The notes below the pieces were generated by a model, which saw nothing but the letters and a program-made list of their open reading frames with translations, was not told where the DNA came from and made no database searches. Shown piece by piece: positions 33,794 through 48,240 of a DNA stretch of 64,000 bases. Source of the DNA: Onchidella celtica (Eukaryota > Mollusca > Gastropoda > Systellommatophora > Onchidiidae); assembly GCA_963931925.1 (NCBI GenBank), contig OZ007579.1:52492757-52556756 (forward strand). Reading direction: 5' to 3'. The number at the start of each line of letters is the position of its first letter. Position 1 is the first letter of the stretch. Both the position numbers and the translations under genes were made by a program.

Positions 33794-35476
33794 TATGAGC
33801 CATTCTCAAAAGGTGGGACTTGCACTGGTGACATTGTTGTAAGTGATCTCTGGATGAATAAAATCATATTAATGTAAAGTATTTAGTATCATTTCCTTCC
33901 CCATATGCTCAAGTATCATCACAAGCAACAGCATCAACTACATTTATACCAGTTTATCAATATTAATGATTTATTTTTCAAAATTCCCCTTTTTTGACTT
34001 CGAAAAACGTGGCATACCAGAGAGCCACATTTCAATGGGTGTTTTTGTAGTGAAGAACAAACTGAACCACAACTGCCCTACCATTATCTTGTAGTGTATT
34101 AATTGAAGCTTAAAAAACACCACAGGGAGTTGGAACAGACCCAGTCCATTATTAGCAACTCAAGGTTAAAATGATGATGTTGGACGTGATGGTGTCTGTC
34201 ATTTTTAACTTCGGCGTAATTATATCCTTTTACAAGTATAATAGATTAACATTAACTGAATAGTGGTGAATTATAGTTAACCAACAATTTAAAAACAAAA
34301 AAAACAGCAGAATTTTTGCAATTGCACTTCCCCGGGCCTTGATGTGCAGGGTTTAAATAATATTGTTGATTGTCTGTCATTTATTCACGTCCGACCCATC
34401 TCCGATAGCTTTTGCGCCGGGTGACTCCGCACACTACCTTGTGTCGTGCGAGTAGCACTTTAAACAAACTTGGTACGGAACAACGGAAGTGGATCCAAAG
34501 ATGCCTGTTTAAGCACACACGCGGGATCACGAAGCGTCTGTCATCAGAATGCTCCGACTTCACGTCCGACCAATCCTGGCAGAAAGGACGCTTTTAAAAG
34601 GAATTGCGCAGTGTTTTTAGTGTTGAAATGAATTCTATTTAGTACAGATGATATTTAATTTCGACTTTATGGTTTATTTAGCAGAAATAAGGTCTAGGCA
34701 ACTCTAGGTAGATCTACGAAATTCCTACGGTCATGTTCACGTCCAAAACCTCCATACTAGTCATGGGACACTATGATGATATCCTTTTGGCATCCTTCTG
34801 AATAGATTTTCACGATGGATTTGATTCTTATGTACACTACAAACGCAAAATTAAAGTATGGATATCACAGGTAGCATTGCAGCCAATAAAATAAGAAAGA
34901 AATAGGGAAATAATTGTAATTTTATAAGTGTCTGTCATACTTCACGTCCGTCACTTTTCTTGTCAAATCATTGTTCATCTTTCATAATATGCCCATATCA
35001 GATTGTTTCTCTGATTACCTAAACACACAGGATTGATTTTGAAAGCCACACCTATGTAGTCCTTTGTTTTTTTGAGATATGGAAACTTTCAGATTTAAAA
35101 ATGTTGGACGTGAAGTATGACAGACCAACTTCCTCAATTAGTATTATTTGCATCCAAACATTAAATAAACTACATAAAATGTAGTAATGTCTTGCCATGT
35201 TTAATGTTATTTTGTTTGTTATATGCTGTTGTCATGCCCACAAATAGAGAAACCTGCTGTTTTTGTATGTCATCAATCACGTCCAACACGTCTGCATTTT
35301 CTTCACATTATTTCAAATAAATAAATTTCTATGAAAGATCTTGTTCTGGGACTTCTTTTTTTATGTAAATTAATATCATGAGTGAATGTGTTTGTGTAGT
35401 TTTAACATTGTTTTACAAATTTAAAAATGTGCTGTCTTGTCACATTTTGGTTCCCACCTTTTGAGAATGGCTCATA
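33794..35476. mobile_element. short TA-flanked element, TGAGCC ends (33796-35474)
   Basis: Both ends read inwards as TGAGCCATTCTCAAAAGG plus TGGGA, a ~23-bp inverted repeat, flanked by TA at 33794-33795 and 35475-35476. The ends match those of the 6.1 kb transposon at 10121-16228 (TGAGCCTTTGCCAAAAGG). The interior is 1.68 kb with no transposase. It contains seven copies of CACGTCC in both orientations (34182, 34386, 34561, 34738, 34943, 35106, 35278), mostly near TGTCAT or ATGACA. It is a non-autonomous member or a related family. Confidence 0.8.
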
Positions 35477-35880
35477 TACAAATTAGAAGTGCCATCAGAT
35501 GATAAAAATTCACATCTTTAATCTCACAAAGCCACTGCTTGTCAAAACAGTCAGGGTTGGGAACTACTGACAGAATAAGAATTAGAATTTGAAGACAGGA
35601 GAAAAAGAAAATAGAAAGAGGCAGAAAGGAAAAAAAAATATGTGTAAAAATATGGAAATTGAAAGATTTTTGGAGAATTCTCAGACTACCACCTCAAATA
35701 CTATAACAAACTTACTGCCTCAAACAGGATATCATGAAAAAATGTCTTTTTCACTTCATTACAGTGGCCTTGAATCCGTGATGACTAATTCAATAAACAT
35801 CAAAAATTCAAGCACTGCAAATTGCAAACTTCAAATTTCTCTCTGCCAAGAGAAGATCTGTTCAAATTATATAAACTTAA

Positions 35881-36094
35881 CCCCTTCACTGCTGAATGCT
35901 TTTCCTTGCTGGATGCTGAAAAATTTGTTTGAAATGCATCAACTTGCAGTTTATAGACGGTTTTAGTAGAACATAAGTTGTATATTAACAGATTATTCCC
36001 ACTATCAACTTTAGAATGTACTGTACACATCCACAGTGCACTTGCACTATGGCTGATGGGATATACGTTCGAATATCCACAGCGCAGTCAAGGG
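35881..36094. mobile_element. 214-bp TTAA-type miniature element
   Basis: The left end is TTAA (35877-35880) then CCCCTTCACTGCTG. The right end read inwards is CCCCTTGACTGCGCTG, followed by TTAG (36095-36098). Size, inverted ends and target suggest a piggyBac-type miniature element. It sits 48 bp past the DCAF13 stop codon, so probably in its 3' untranslated region or just beyond. Confidence 0.6.
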
Positions 36095-36141
36095 GTTAGG
36101 GAAGCCATTACCAATTTCTAATCACCAATGAAAACTGAAAC

Positions 36142-36309
36142 CTACTTTCTCTTCTGGGATTCTTTGATTTCCCGTAATTCTTTCTTCTGATTGTAGATCA
36201 TCTTGGGGAGATGTCTGTGTCGAGCTATTCTCTTGACCTCTGGGTGATCTTTGTATGTCTTCTTCAAAACCTCGGCTGTATTGAAGGCTGTCTTCTCTCT
36301 GGGTTTGAT
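36142..36309 (-). CDS. DCAF13: DCAF13 exon 11 with stop codon
   Basis: Encodes the SOF region with VKRIARHRHLPKMIYNQ and ends KRK followed by TAG at 36142-36144. Confidence 0.96.
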   Translation of the reverse strand: MKPREKTAFNTAEVLKKTYKDHPEVKRIARHRHLPKMIYNQKKELREIKESQKRK

Positions 36310-39300
36310 CTACAGCACAAAAACATAATGTCATTACTTCCAAAATAACATGATTGCATTTTTTTGTTAAATCGACTGGTGTGGCTGTAGAATTACAGAG
36401 TAAATATACAGCCAAAACAAAAAAAAAAGGGGGGGGGGGGGGAGACAGAAAAGGAGTGCCAGTAAATGTGGATCCTTTGACTTTCCTCATGCTAAAAACT
36501 CTTTGATGTGACTACAGCATTATGCTGACTAAACAACAGTGGTATGAGAATATCTTATCAGATGTACACAATCATATTCACAGGACAGCAGCCTCAATGT
36601 GCACATTTTTAGCTGGGTTTTTTTTTTTTTTTTTGCAACTCTCAGAAATTATTCAAGTTTTTCTTTCACTTGATGACTGGATGAAAATCTGAGTGACTGA
36701 TACAATGCAATTTTTTCTTTTATTGTTGAGTTAGTTCTCTTGTATTTGATATAAAAATTTGGAGCTTTCGTAGATGCAACTTTTTTATCCTCTCCTTCTT
36801 CGCCATCTTTCTTTTTTTTGTTTTTTGGGGTTTTTTTTGGTTCTGTTTTCAGAATTTATTTTCATCCTGGGTTTCTTTAGCTGTGCTGAAATCATTTCTT
36901 ACCACGCCAAGTTTCTCTGCCGCCCTGGCTTTCCACAATCTGATGTTCATCTCATCTGAGCCAGACATGATGTATTTGTTATCCATGGACCACAGGACAT
37001 GGTTGACACGTTGCATGCGTTTGGTGGTATATACATCCCTGCAAGTTAGACAACAGAAAGTTTAACCTAACTGTCCAAGCCAACTGGCCTGAGAGATACA
37101 AAAAAATGTTACACTTTTCCTAAAATATCTTTCACATCCACACATGATCTTTAATCATTAATCAATGATAAATAAAAGAACTCGGACATGAATGTTTCAT
37201 CTGTGTGACCATCCTAGGCTCTTACAATCTGCGATGCACGTGAAATATGGGAAATGCAGTATTTAAGGAAACAAGGAATGTGCACATTTATGAATGACCA
37301 ACATTTTGTTTTTTCCACATTTAGATTTGTTCTATGAGATGTGAAACAACCTCATTTACAGACAATCTACAGTTTTCCTCCCATGGCCAAAGTGGTGGCC
37401 AATGACTTCAAATTCATCCCAATACAGGTGACAATGCCTGGCAGTGACAGTACTTACCTGCTGTGTCCTTCAGTTGAATTAAATATTCTAACACATTTAT
37501 CATAACCAGCTGTAGCAAATTCCTTTCCTGTTGGTGAGTAGTCGACACCCATCACTGTAAAGACATTTCAGTGTGAAAAATTGTCATCATGCATGAAAAG
37601 AGTGAAATGGAAGCAAAGACAAACTCTAGTGACCAGAATGATTTACCATAGTCCTGCGGGAGGCCACTATATTGGCCTCCCCGCGCAACACGCGAGGCCA
37701 TTATTTTGTCCAACATGCTTAACCGCGGGTCCTGCGGGATGCCACATTTTTGTATAGCAACGGTGCGCCTCGCGCTTTGTGTATTCGGTTGCCAAGGCTG
37801 TCGTTTTTTGTTTTTTTTTCATGTTTTTTTCCCCACACGATTTTCGCGTTTATTTATCCTGTCACCCCTACTATATCTAACAAAATGGTATCGTCCGATT
37901 ACGTTTATTATGATGCAACTATTCATCATACTCGAGTAATAGTACTGACGGTCTGAAGTTCGAACTGGGGAAAATCTTGGGGAAACTTTTACTTTGATGC
38001 TGGTTGTCGTCTACATGTGAAATGAGAAGAAAGGGGCCATGTGCGTATTTGAGACGCCGTTCTACGTCTGTAATTATGAATTCTGATGTAATATTAGGGC
38101 ATGCTGCATAAGGGCGTCTGTCAGTAGGTTTTTCATCAGGGAAAACTGGGAGAAAATGACCGACTTTGTTTTGGTCGTTGACTTTATTTGGTGTGGTAAT
38201 TAGAGAGATATTGTGTTCCTTTGGTTAAACCGCTTTTCAGTACATGTATGTGCTCTACGACCTGGAACTGGAAATCAAATCTCTCGCTAAAACTAACATC
38301 ATAGTACGTGGAAGTTTTACATAGTAGAGGAGGGAGAAGGCAATATCACGATACATGTGGTTAGTAAATTAAGCGAATGGCTTAAAAAACAATTTGTTCA
38401 CCTGAATGGCCTGACTTAGGGATAGAAAAAGCGCAGAGGTCTTGGGAAAATGATAAAACGTGTGTTAAACTGCATGTAAATGCAGAAAATTCTTGATTTG
38501 GGCCTTCAATTTCACAATAAAACCTACTGCATATCATCACAAGTACTTTATCCAAATATCATAGGGGTCCCTTGCGATTTATCCACCACTATTGTTGTTA
38601 TTGCATCCTGAAGTATACGCGATACACGTGTTCACAACGGCCCGATTGACCAGACCGCCGAGGTTATCGGTAACACGCGAACGATCAGCTGACTGGCCGC
38701 TGGCTATCCCCGCACGGGGCGTTACGTGGACGAGTTCACTCAACGCGGGACGAGGGTTAAATAAACCATCTATTTGAAGTTGTATCTGCTGGAGATGGTG
38801 AGGTGAAACTGTTGTAGGATCAGTTATTTCATTCTTAACCCATACCCTGCGTGCTACCCGTAAAGCCCGCTGCCCCATCAGTGACCTTACTCACGGAGAA
38901 TCTTATCTGGGGTCACTGACCCGTGCCGCTAGACGATGACCACATACACTGTCCACGTGGTTCGGTTTTTATTGATCGGTATGAAAACATTCGCTGCTCT
39001 GCCTTATCACGCTTGATAATGAATTAACCAGCAAAATCTTAGTCTGTCAGTCTCTAACCGATGATCTGACTTATGATTCCAGACTGACAGCTGTAGTTTT
39101 CGTGAGAACGAAGCATGATAACTAGCCACGCCCTCCCAAGCCCTACACAAATGGTTTCATCCTGATTGACACTTATTAATAAACCAATGTGGGCATTTGG
39201 GGCAAAGATTATTTCAGAGCTTGTTTCTGACTGGTTCTTAGATACAGACAACTCCAGATGGTGGTCAGCTTGTGAGAAAATGAGATAATATTGCAAATTT

Positions 39301-42300
39301 GTTGAGCAACAGTTCGCATGTCGATGTTACATCTTTTGAAAGTGTGGGGAGAGCCTTTGAAAGCTTAGTCTTTGTGATTCCGACCAGTGGTTCACTGGTT
39401 AACATGTCCATGTCACAATGCGTTTGATTTAGAAGAGATACAGTGAACAATAACACGGTGGTTACGTCTCAAAAAGGTCAGTGACCTGATGCGTGAAAAT
39501 ACGGCTTGCGCATGGCGCGGTCAGCTTGACCGGTGCGACTTTTGCCGCCCGTGCGGCGTGAGCGCTTGCAAGTCCATACCAACTATTGCCGCCCCGCGCA
39601 GGGTGAGGGTTAACATACACATGCTCATTCCAGTTTTACTCAAGCCATTTGGGCTTATCATAATAAATATATGCAAATAATTACATATAAACTTTCTTAC
39701 TTATCAAGAACAAAGTAATCAAGAATAAAAATGAACCCACTCCCTTTCAGTAAAGTGCTGAAAAAGTTGGGACTGGATGAAATTATGGATATATTAAAAG
39801 AATATATGATGTCAATCTAAGAACACCCAAGTGCCAGCTGAACTAGCATCCCAGACAGTAGGAGCTAACCAGCAGCAATTGGAGCACACACATGTAGCAA
39901 TGACATTGATTTTTTTTTCATTCAAGTTAAGTGTCCTTTAGCTTTGTGCACTGGAAAGTACAGTCAATGTACAGTCAGTGATCACGCCTCGGATGGAAAA
40001 GGTGGGGTCGGCAATCGCGCTTTGGACGAAAAAGACAGAAGATTTACACTGCAAAAGCATAATCAGTAATTTTTAGGTGATCAGCAAAACTTGACTTAAT
40101 TTTTTTTTTCCTTCCCCTTTTCCATGAAACGAGGAGATTTCAAAGGAACACAGGGAGGGCGGGGTTTTGTCATAAAAACAGGGAGACTCCCCGCAAAAAT
40201 GGGGGGACTTGGGAGATCTGCCTACGTATGGTGCCTTCTTTACAAGGTACACTACTATTATTTCTTTTGGTCTGAACCATCTTACAGGTCAAGTGCCACT
40301 GATTTTCAAAGCTGATCAAGTTCTATTTGTGGCACATTCCTGAACCTCTACTGGTACACGGTCACAGGCTTTGTTAACAGGATGAAAGAAACTTGTGGGT
40401 ATCTTAGCTGCATTTCCAAATCTCATTGTATTTTCAAATCTATGACTGTGCAGATGATGAAAATTTGTATGAGCAGCGCAGCTACCCCTTTAGATGTTTC
40501 ATAATCACATACAACAAAATGCACACACTCTAAAGACTAATACTGCACAAGCAACTTACCAGCAGCAATATGATCTTCATGTTTATTGGCTGCCATCCTC
40601 AGGTTGCGAATGTCATATGTATATAAACTAGGAAACAGAGTAAAACATTTATAAGAAACTATGATATAATCTTCAGACATGCAAAAACTGACATAATTAT
40701 AGTTGAAGAAGATGATGCGTGGTGCAGCTAATGCATCAAAAGTGCCGAGTCTACAAAATTTGAAGTTACCATGATTACAAAAATGTTATCAAAGACAAGA
40801 ATAATCTCCAATGTCTCATTCAGATTTACGAATTATTCTATATAGTGAAATTCTTCTTAACAACAACAAAATGTAACTCAAGACAAACTTTAATTTCCCT
40901 ACAGATAAAATAACAAGATAGAATTGATACAATTTGTTTAGCTCAAAGTAAAAAAGTCAAGGAAGTGACAAACAATTTTTAGGTAAACTGGTGGAATTAC
41001 GCCAGTGGTTGACAAAGAAGAGACTTCATCAAAGAACTGAAACAAGTCATCAACTAAATGACCATGAAATCCCCTCTAGGATCACAATGGCTATAACTGG
41101 TAGTTTGGCAAGGGAAACAGAATATAAATTCTGATCAATGATGGATTAATTATTTAAATTAGTGTCACTGACAGCTACCTCTCATTTTGTCTTCAAGACA
41201 AATACAGACCTGCCAACTAAATACCACTTCAATAAGGGACACTTCAAGTTCCACAGTATACCCATACTCTATACAAGCAAAGTGAAACTGTCATTTATGA
41301 TTTCCACCTAAAAGAGAACAACTAATTATACAAAACACTGTAACACACTTCACAGATCTCATGTACATGTTCTCTCTATATATAGTAGTATATTGTTCAT
41401 ACTGTCATCATTGTCCTGCTCCTTCCTAAACAGGCTTTGTAAATATGGCAGGAATTCCTTTGCCATAAAATGAAAATATTTCTCAACATCCTTCAAAACG
41501 ATCCTGTGAAATAAGGTGCAGCTGGCGTCTGTTACTATATAAGGCAGAATGATCTTACTTGTAATCATCACAAGCTGCAGTGAACACGAATGCCTGCATG
41601 GGATTCCAGCTAAGGGCGTTAGTTCTCATCCTCATCACAAGCTGAAAAAGATTCAACAAACATCTTTATACATAACCATGGAACAAAAATTTATGTACTA
41701 TGACTTTTGTTATGAAATACACTAAGTCTCATTCTGTAATTTCTGGCTAACAGTATAACAATGCTTAACTGACTTGTTACCATGTGTGTATGAGGGCCAC
41801 ATAGACTTGAGGAACTTCTCTGGCAATGTCATCTTTACTGAAATATGAGTTTATGTAGTAAATTTTGTGAAATATGCGTAAAAGGATGTTAATTTTATTG
41901 GATCATTTTGTCACGTAAACAAACTGACAGATATCCTGCCATAAATACAACAAATTCTACATAGTGCTTTTCAATAGAAATGTTTATTGATATCAAACTG
42001 AAAAGTTCCATTGGCCAAGGGTTCAAATGCAAGAAAAAAGGTGCCTGATCAAACTAATGCTAAACTTGTGATTCAAAATTGCACTGGAAATTCCCATTTC
42101 ATTATATTTGACAAGAGACTATGTATTTTTGACATGACTATAAAAAAGATAAAAATGATCACAAATACTGGGATATGTACGGAACCTTCTGGACTCCTGA
42201 GCTGCCACGTGTGTCGTACAACATAACACTTCTGTCATCTGCTGCCGCAGCTATTAGGTGAGTCTAAATTGAAAAAAAAGCAACAACAACAATTCAGCTA

Positions 42301-45300
42301 CTTTGACATTTTCACAAACTATTTTTTTTACAGTAACTACCCGCATATGGTGGCACAAATTATTCATTAAATATCATGAAAAACTAGGCTATTTTGAAAA
42401 ATGCCTAACTTTTTTTATTCATGTATGGAATTGTTTCATCTTTGCAGGCTGTACTCAAAACTGAATGTTTTAGGTCTCTGCATTAAAAAATGTATGTATA
42501 TAATATTATCTTTTATGTATGTGTTTCTATGAAGGTGTCAATGAAGCTGAAAAAAAAGTTAAAAAATAATGTTTGAGAGTAACGAAAGGTGACATACATC
42601 TCAATTTCACTGAATTGCAAACTGTCTGGCATGACGAACAGAGCGTAATAAATTTAGAATCTCAAAAGAATTGAAAGGATTTTAAAGGGAGGTATCATAT
42701 TAAGCCCAGTCAGAAACAGTCCGATACTGGCAAACCAGAAGCGCACACACACACCATAATTTCCCATATTTTCTCAGTAAATCCGGGAAGACCCTATCAA
42801 ACTAAGCCCAATCAGACACAGTCAGCTTCAGCCACTATTTCTTCAGTGCACATTTTCCTCGCAGCCTCTCGGTGTGTCTGGCTGGGGTGGGTATAATGAC
42901 CCCCTTAGCCAGGCACTACAGAGCAACAATGCACCATTCATTTAGCAAGAAAATACACAAATGAGGTGTCTACCAACTCTCCAGCAAAAAGAATGGATTG
43001 ATTGTCTGTGTTTGTTTCCATGAAGGACATGAATCCAGGTGATTTGTTTACACATGATTTTAATTTACATAAAGAAAACTCTTGAGTTTATGCCTGCATA
43101 CCGTGTCCATTTTAAAAACTCAAACTGAAAGTTTGAAAAATTCTGGACTCATTGGTTACGAAATGACCATTTTTTAAGTGAGATACCTCAGTTTTCAAAA
43201 AATTCCGACTACCCCAGAAACAAAAGGAACATTTCAATGGTAAAGTTTCAGCAAACCACAACATACAGCCCTACAGCCCTACCTCTGTTCTGTTGAACTT
43301 GACATGATGCATACTGTCCAAACCCCATTTGTAGGACTGGTACGGCCGAGCACGATCCCCTGCCCAGATGTCCAAAGACTGACCACAGGTGACAAATATA
43401 TCTTCTTTCTCATGGTGATCTATACTTAGATAAACATGCTGTGAGACAAAGAGAAAACAAATAAGCTTTAAAAGCCCTTGGTGAAAATAAAAATATTGTC
43501 AACATTAATAGAACTAAAAAAGTTCTGTAATGAATAATAATATGATTCCTGTGGCGATCATTTAAAATAAATCAAAATTTTGTCAAATGCATATCATTTG
43601 CTAATTTACTCTACTCACATACTGATGTATCATAAATGTCCTTATTTCACTTGGCACCACCTCATTCCGTCTCCTCATGAAAATCTGTGGTAAACGTTTG
43701 TAGTTAAACTTACAAAGTGTTTGGTCAACTTTATATCACTTTAAAATCTACACCCACAGCTAGGAGATAACTTCACAAATTTCATTGGAATGAAAGAATT
43801 ACACCTTGTTATATGCCATATGATATTGTGGTCTTGTCTCAATTTTTGTACAAAATGAAGATGAATAATGCAGTGCTGGGACAATACATTGTCTAATGTA
43901 TACATGTGCCCCAAACCTACATTTTTTATCATGCCACTATCCTAGTGACACCTACTTTGCTCAAAATGGTCCTGACAGGCTCTTGTGTGATGTTTCCTTC
44001 TTCTGAGCAGGCCCAAAGTTTGATGTTTGCATCTTGTCCACACTGGGGATTCATTCAGTACAAAGTTCATCTCACGGCATAGACAACATCTAGCATTTTT
44101 AACCCTCGTCCCACACTGAGTGAACTCATCCACATAACGCCCCGTGCGGGGATAGCCAGCGGCCAGACAGCCGATCGTTCGGTGTTGCCGATAACCTTGG
44201 CGGTCGGGTCAATCTGGTCCTTGTGAACACATGTATGTTTACTTAAGGACGCAGTAACAACAATACTGGTGGATAAATTGTAAGTGACCCCTATGATATT
44301 TGGATAAAGTACTGGTGATAATATGCAGAAATTTTATTGCCAAATGAGAGGCCCAAAAATCAAGAATTTTCTGCATTTACATGCCATTTATCATACGTTT
44401 TATCATTTTCCCAAGACCTCAGCACTTTTCCTGTCCCTAAACAAAAATTATTTTTTAAGCCATTCGCTTAATTTACTAACCACATGTATCGTGACATTGC
44501 CTTCTCCCTCCTCTACTATGTAAAGCTTCCACTTACTATAATGTTAGTTTTAGCAAGAGATTTGATTTCCAGCTCGTAGAGCATACATGTGCTGAAAAGC
44601 GGTTTAATCAAAGCAACACAACATCTCTCTAATTACCACATCAAATAAAGACAACGACCAACAACAAAGTCAGTCATTTTCTCCCAGTTTTCCCTGATTT
44701 TTCCCCTACAGACAGATGTCCATAGGCAGCATGGCCTAGTATTACATTGGAATCCATCATTACAGACATAGAACGGCATCTCTAATACCCACATGGCCCC
44801 TTTCTTCTCATTTCACATGTAGACGACAACGAGCATAAGTAAAAGTTTCCTCAAGATTTTCCCCAGTTCGAACTTCAGACCGTCAGTACTATTACGTGAG
44901 TATGACGAATAGTTACGAACAGTTGCATCGTAATAAACGTAATCTTACGATACCATTTTGTTAGAATAGTAGGGATGACAGGATAGATAAACACGCGAAA
45001 ATAGTGTGGGAAAAAAACGTGAAAAAAAACACTAGCCGCGGCAACGGAATAACCAAAACACTAGGAGCAGCGCTGTCATACAATATATTGGCCTCCCGCT
45101 GGACCCGGTTTGCAGTATGTAAGCCACAATATTGGCCTCGCGTGTTGCGCGGGGAGGCCAATATAGTGGCCTCCCGCAGGACGAGGATTAATAAGGAAAC
45201 AAAATGAAATGTCTGTCAGTTTCAGATGTCTGAAGCTGTGAAATAATTTACCTGCAATATGTCAAAAGTCTAAGCAGTTAGCCTTAAATATTCTTCTGGA

Positions 45301-48193
45301 AAGAACAAAAAATCACAACTTCAAAAAGTTATAAAAGGGATGCCCCAAAAAATAATTTCACATGAACCCCTGCCCCATTGGCTAGACAGGTAATTGAAAC
45401 CACCATCAGTTAGTAATGATTTCCAAAGAAGGGAGAACACAAAAGTGAAACTTTGTACACATTTCACAGGTTCGTTATACTTTAGGCACTGGCCTAAATC
45501 CTGAAACCTGGCAGAAATCTCTCCCCCCCCCAAAAAACCCACTATTCTCACATTCCTCTCAACACTCTAAATACAAAACAATCCTGTAAAACAAGGGGTG
45601 GTTGACAGACCTGCCCATATAATATACTGAAAACCTGTGACTGAGCTGTTCATCTCTGCTGTAAAAAGTCCTGGTTTCAAACACTTACATCTTGCTGGCC
45701 ATTCATTAACATTCTGAATTTCTCTCTCATGCTTGCTGCACCTCTTGCTTACATTTGCTTTAAAACATGACAACTCTTAAATTAAATTAGATGTGAATAT
45801 CAAACACATGTGCAGAAGGTCTAACTGAGTCTGAAGACTCCCTAGGAAAATACCCATTCCAATGCAGGCATCTGTGTAGGCAAAATATGAATTCATTCTC
45901 ACCTCAAAACGAAATACGGGAGTCTACCTGCCTCTATTTTTCCTGGAGAAATCATTTGTAACGCAAAAAAAATCTTAAAACTAAGGAAATTATGAAATAG
46001 GTCTGCTCAGAGAATGCTCAGAGACAGACAAATTTAATCTTCCCTGACAATTCCTACATTTCTCACTCCATGGTGTACCAAAGTATTTTGTCACAACAGA
46101 TGAAGGTAAAATTAACCATTTATAAGATAAAATTATTCAAGCAACTCACAGAAAAGAAAAACTGGCCTGTTCGATGTGCACACAAACTATGAACCAATCC
46201 ATCATGAGCAGCCACAGAACTCACACACTGTTTCGTGGACAGATCCCACAAACGAATCTGAAAGAAATACAATTAGAATTCTTGCAATTTCATGATATTC
46301 ATGGTTGTGAAAGGGTGTTGCTATATTATTCAGAATCCTTGCCACCACTGTTTTTATAATTTATTCCCAGAGACAAATCGATCAACAATAGGAAGACAAG
46401 AACACTTGTATCACATGAATAGTCATGATTCTCAAAGAATAAGTTTTTTTAGTTTTACCATGAATGTAATGGCAGAATTTTGAAAACGAAGGTTAATAGT
46501 AATACTCTCAAACATGTTCAATTTATTACATGAATGGATGCAAAAATTTACCATTAAATTGCAAAACAACTATGGAAAGAAAATAAATGAATTTATAATG
46601 CAATGGGCACAGCTTCTGATTCCAAAAATCTGCACCTTTTTAAACACATCCAACCGACTGAAGGTATCATACCAGGTCCAGAACATTTATTAAACAAAAT
46701 AAAAATCAGCAGCTCTATAGCTTTAAAGGAATGGAAAACTGGAACATGAATTAGAATTTATAACCTAAATCTGCCAATCAGTTCTCTTAGAGCATAGGAA
46801 TATTTCGTAAAGTCATTTTCGTAAGCCAACAACTTCCTTTAATAAAAAAAATAGGCTGTGGCTATGGTCCCGGACTGACAAACAGCCAAATGCCTATACT
46901 CCAGTCCCAGACTTGTGTGTACATCGATCGCCAATGGCTACCCCAGTCCCTTTTCACCTGATTAGTTAGTCAATCTGACTACAGTATAATCCGGATGTAG
47001 TGAACGACCTATGTAGTGATAATCCGGCTGTACTGAAGAAACTTTTGGGTCCCGGGTCCCAACTGTTCATATTCTTTGTTAATTTTAGCCGGTTGTAGAG
47101 ATTCCGGATGTATCCAATAATCCGGTTGTAGTGAAGTCATTTTCGGGTCCCGTGGCGAGTCGGGCGCCGGTTGTAGTTAAGAGTAATAGTCCCTTGCACC
47201 AGCATAATGGCGAAACGCAACGTGCTGTCCCTGAAACGGAAAATAGATCTGTTAAAAGACATCGAAACCAAAAAACAGAAACAGGTGGATGTCGCGCAGC
47301 AGTACAATGTTTCTCAGGCAACAGTCAGCTCCATTGTGAAAAATAGCGAACAGCTGAAAGAAAAATTCTATGGCGGTGAGGTTAGTGCTAAGATGAAGCG
47401 AGAAAGACTCCCACACGAACCGAAAATCGACAGTGCGCTGTTGAGTTGGTTTAAAAAGGCAAGGGCCAACAACATGCCTGTCTCTGGCTTTGTGTTGAAA
47501 TTGAAAGCAGAGGAGTTTGCTAAGGATATTGGCTTGCGTGACTGGACATGTTCTGAAAGTTGGATTCGGCGCTTCACTGCTCGACACGACATTTCATTCA
47601 GAAAAATAAGCGGCGAGAGAAACAGCGTTGATGAGAGTGCTACAGATTGTTGGATCAGTGATGTCCTTTTGCCTACTCTCAACGAGTGTGATGAAAATGA
47701 CATTTTCAACATGGACTGTTTTTGGCGTGTGCTGCCAGACCGCACGTTTGCACTCAGAACAGAAAAATGCCATGGTGGAAAATTATCTAAAGACCGACTC
47801 ACAGTAGCGATGTGTTGCAATATGACAGGAACTGAGAAAAGTCGACTGGTGGTCATTGGTAAATTCCGTAGCCCACGCTGTTTCAAAGGGATAAAGAACT
47901 TGCCTGTGACCTATGAAGCAAGCCCAAAAGCATAGATGACCAAGGCTATATTTGAGAAATGGCTGAGAGACTTTGACCGTTCCATGGACAATATGAACAG
48001 GAAAGTGCTTCTGGTACTGGACAATTGCACAGCTCACGTCAAAGTGGATGGCCTAAGAGCAACCAAGCTGCTGTTTCTTCCACCGAATGCCACGTCTAAA
48101 CTGCAACCTCTGGACACAGGAATTATAAAGAATTTGAAGTACTTTTACAGGTAGGCCATTTATAATAGTTCCTGTACGATTACACTCAAAAAA

Positions 48194-48240
<47 letters not shown>

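Noticed and set aside
39054-39456. Frames of 80 and 63 codons, also found at 54748-55157
   Set aside because: They recur because the short TTAA elements are repeated; no initiation, splice or domain evidence.
43619-43684. A 66-bp open segment with AG and GT borders considered as a DCAF13 exon
   Set aside because: Exon 4 (43956-44042) joins exon 5 in phase and matches the family without it; the segment's peptide has no counterpart in DCAF13.
47252-47886. Minus-strand frames of 111 and 172 codons
   Set aside because: Shadows of the Tigger transposase exon 1.
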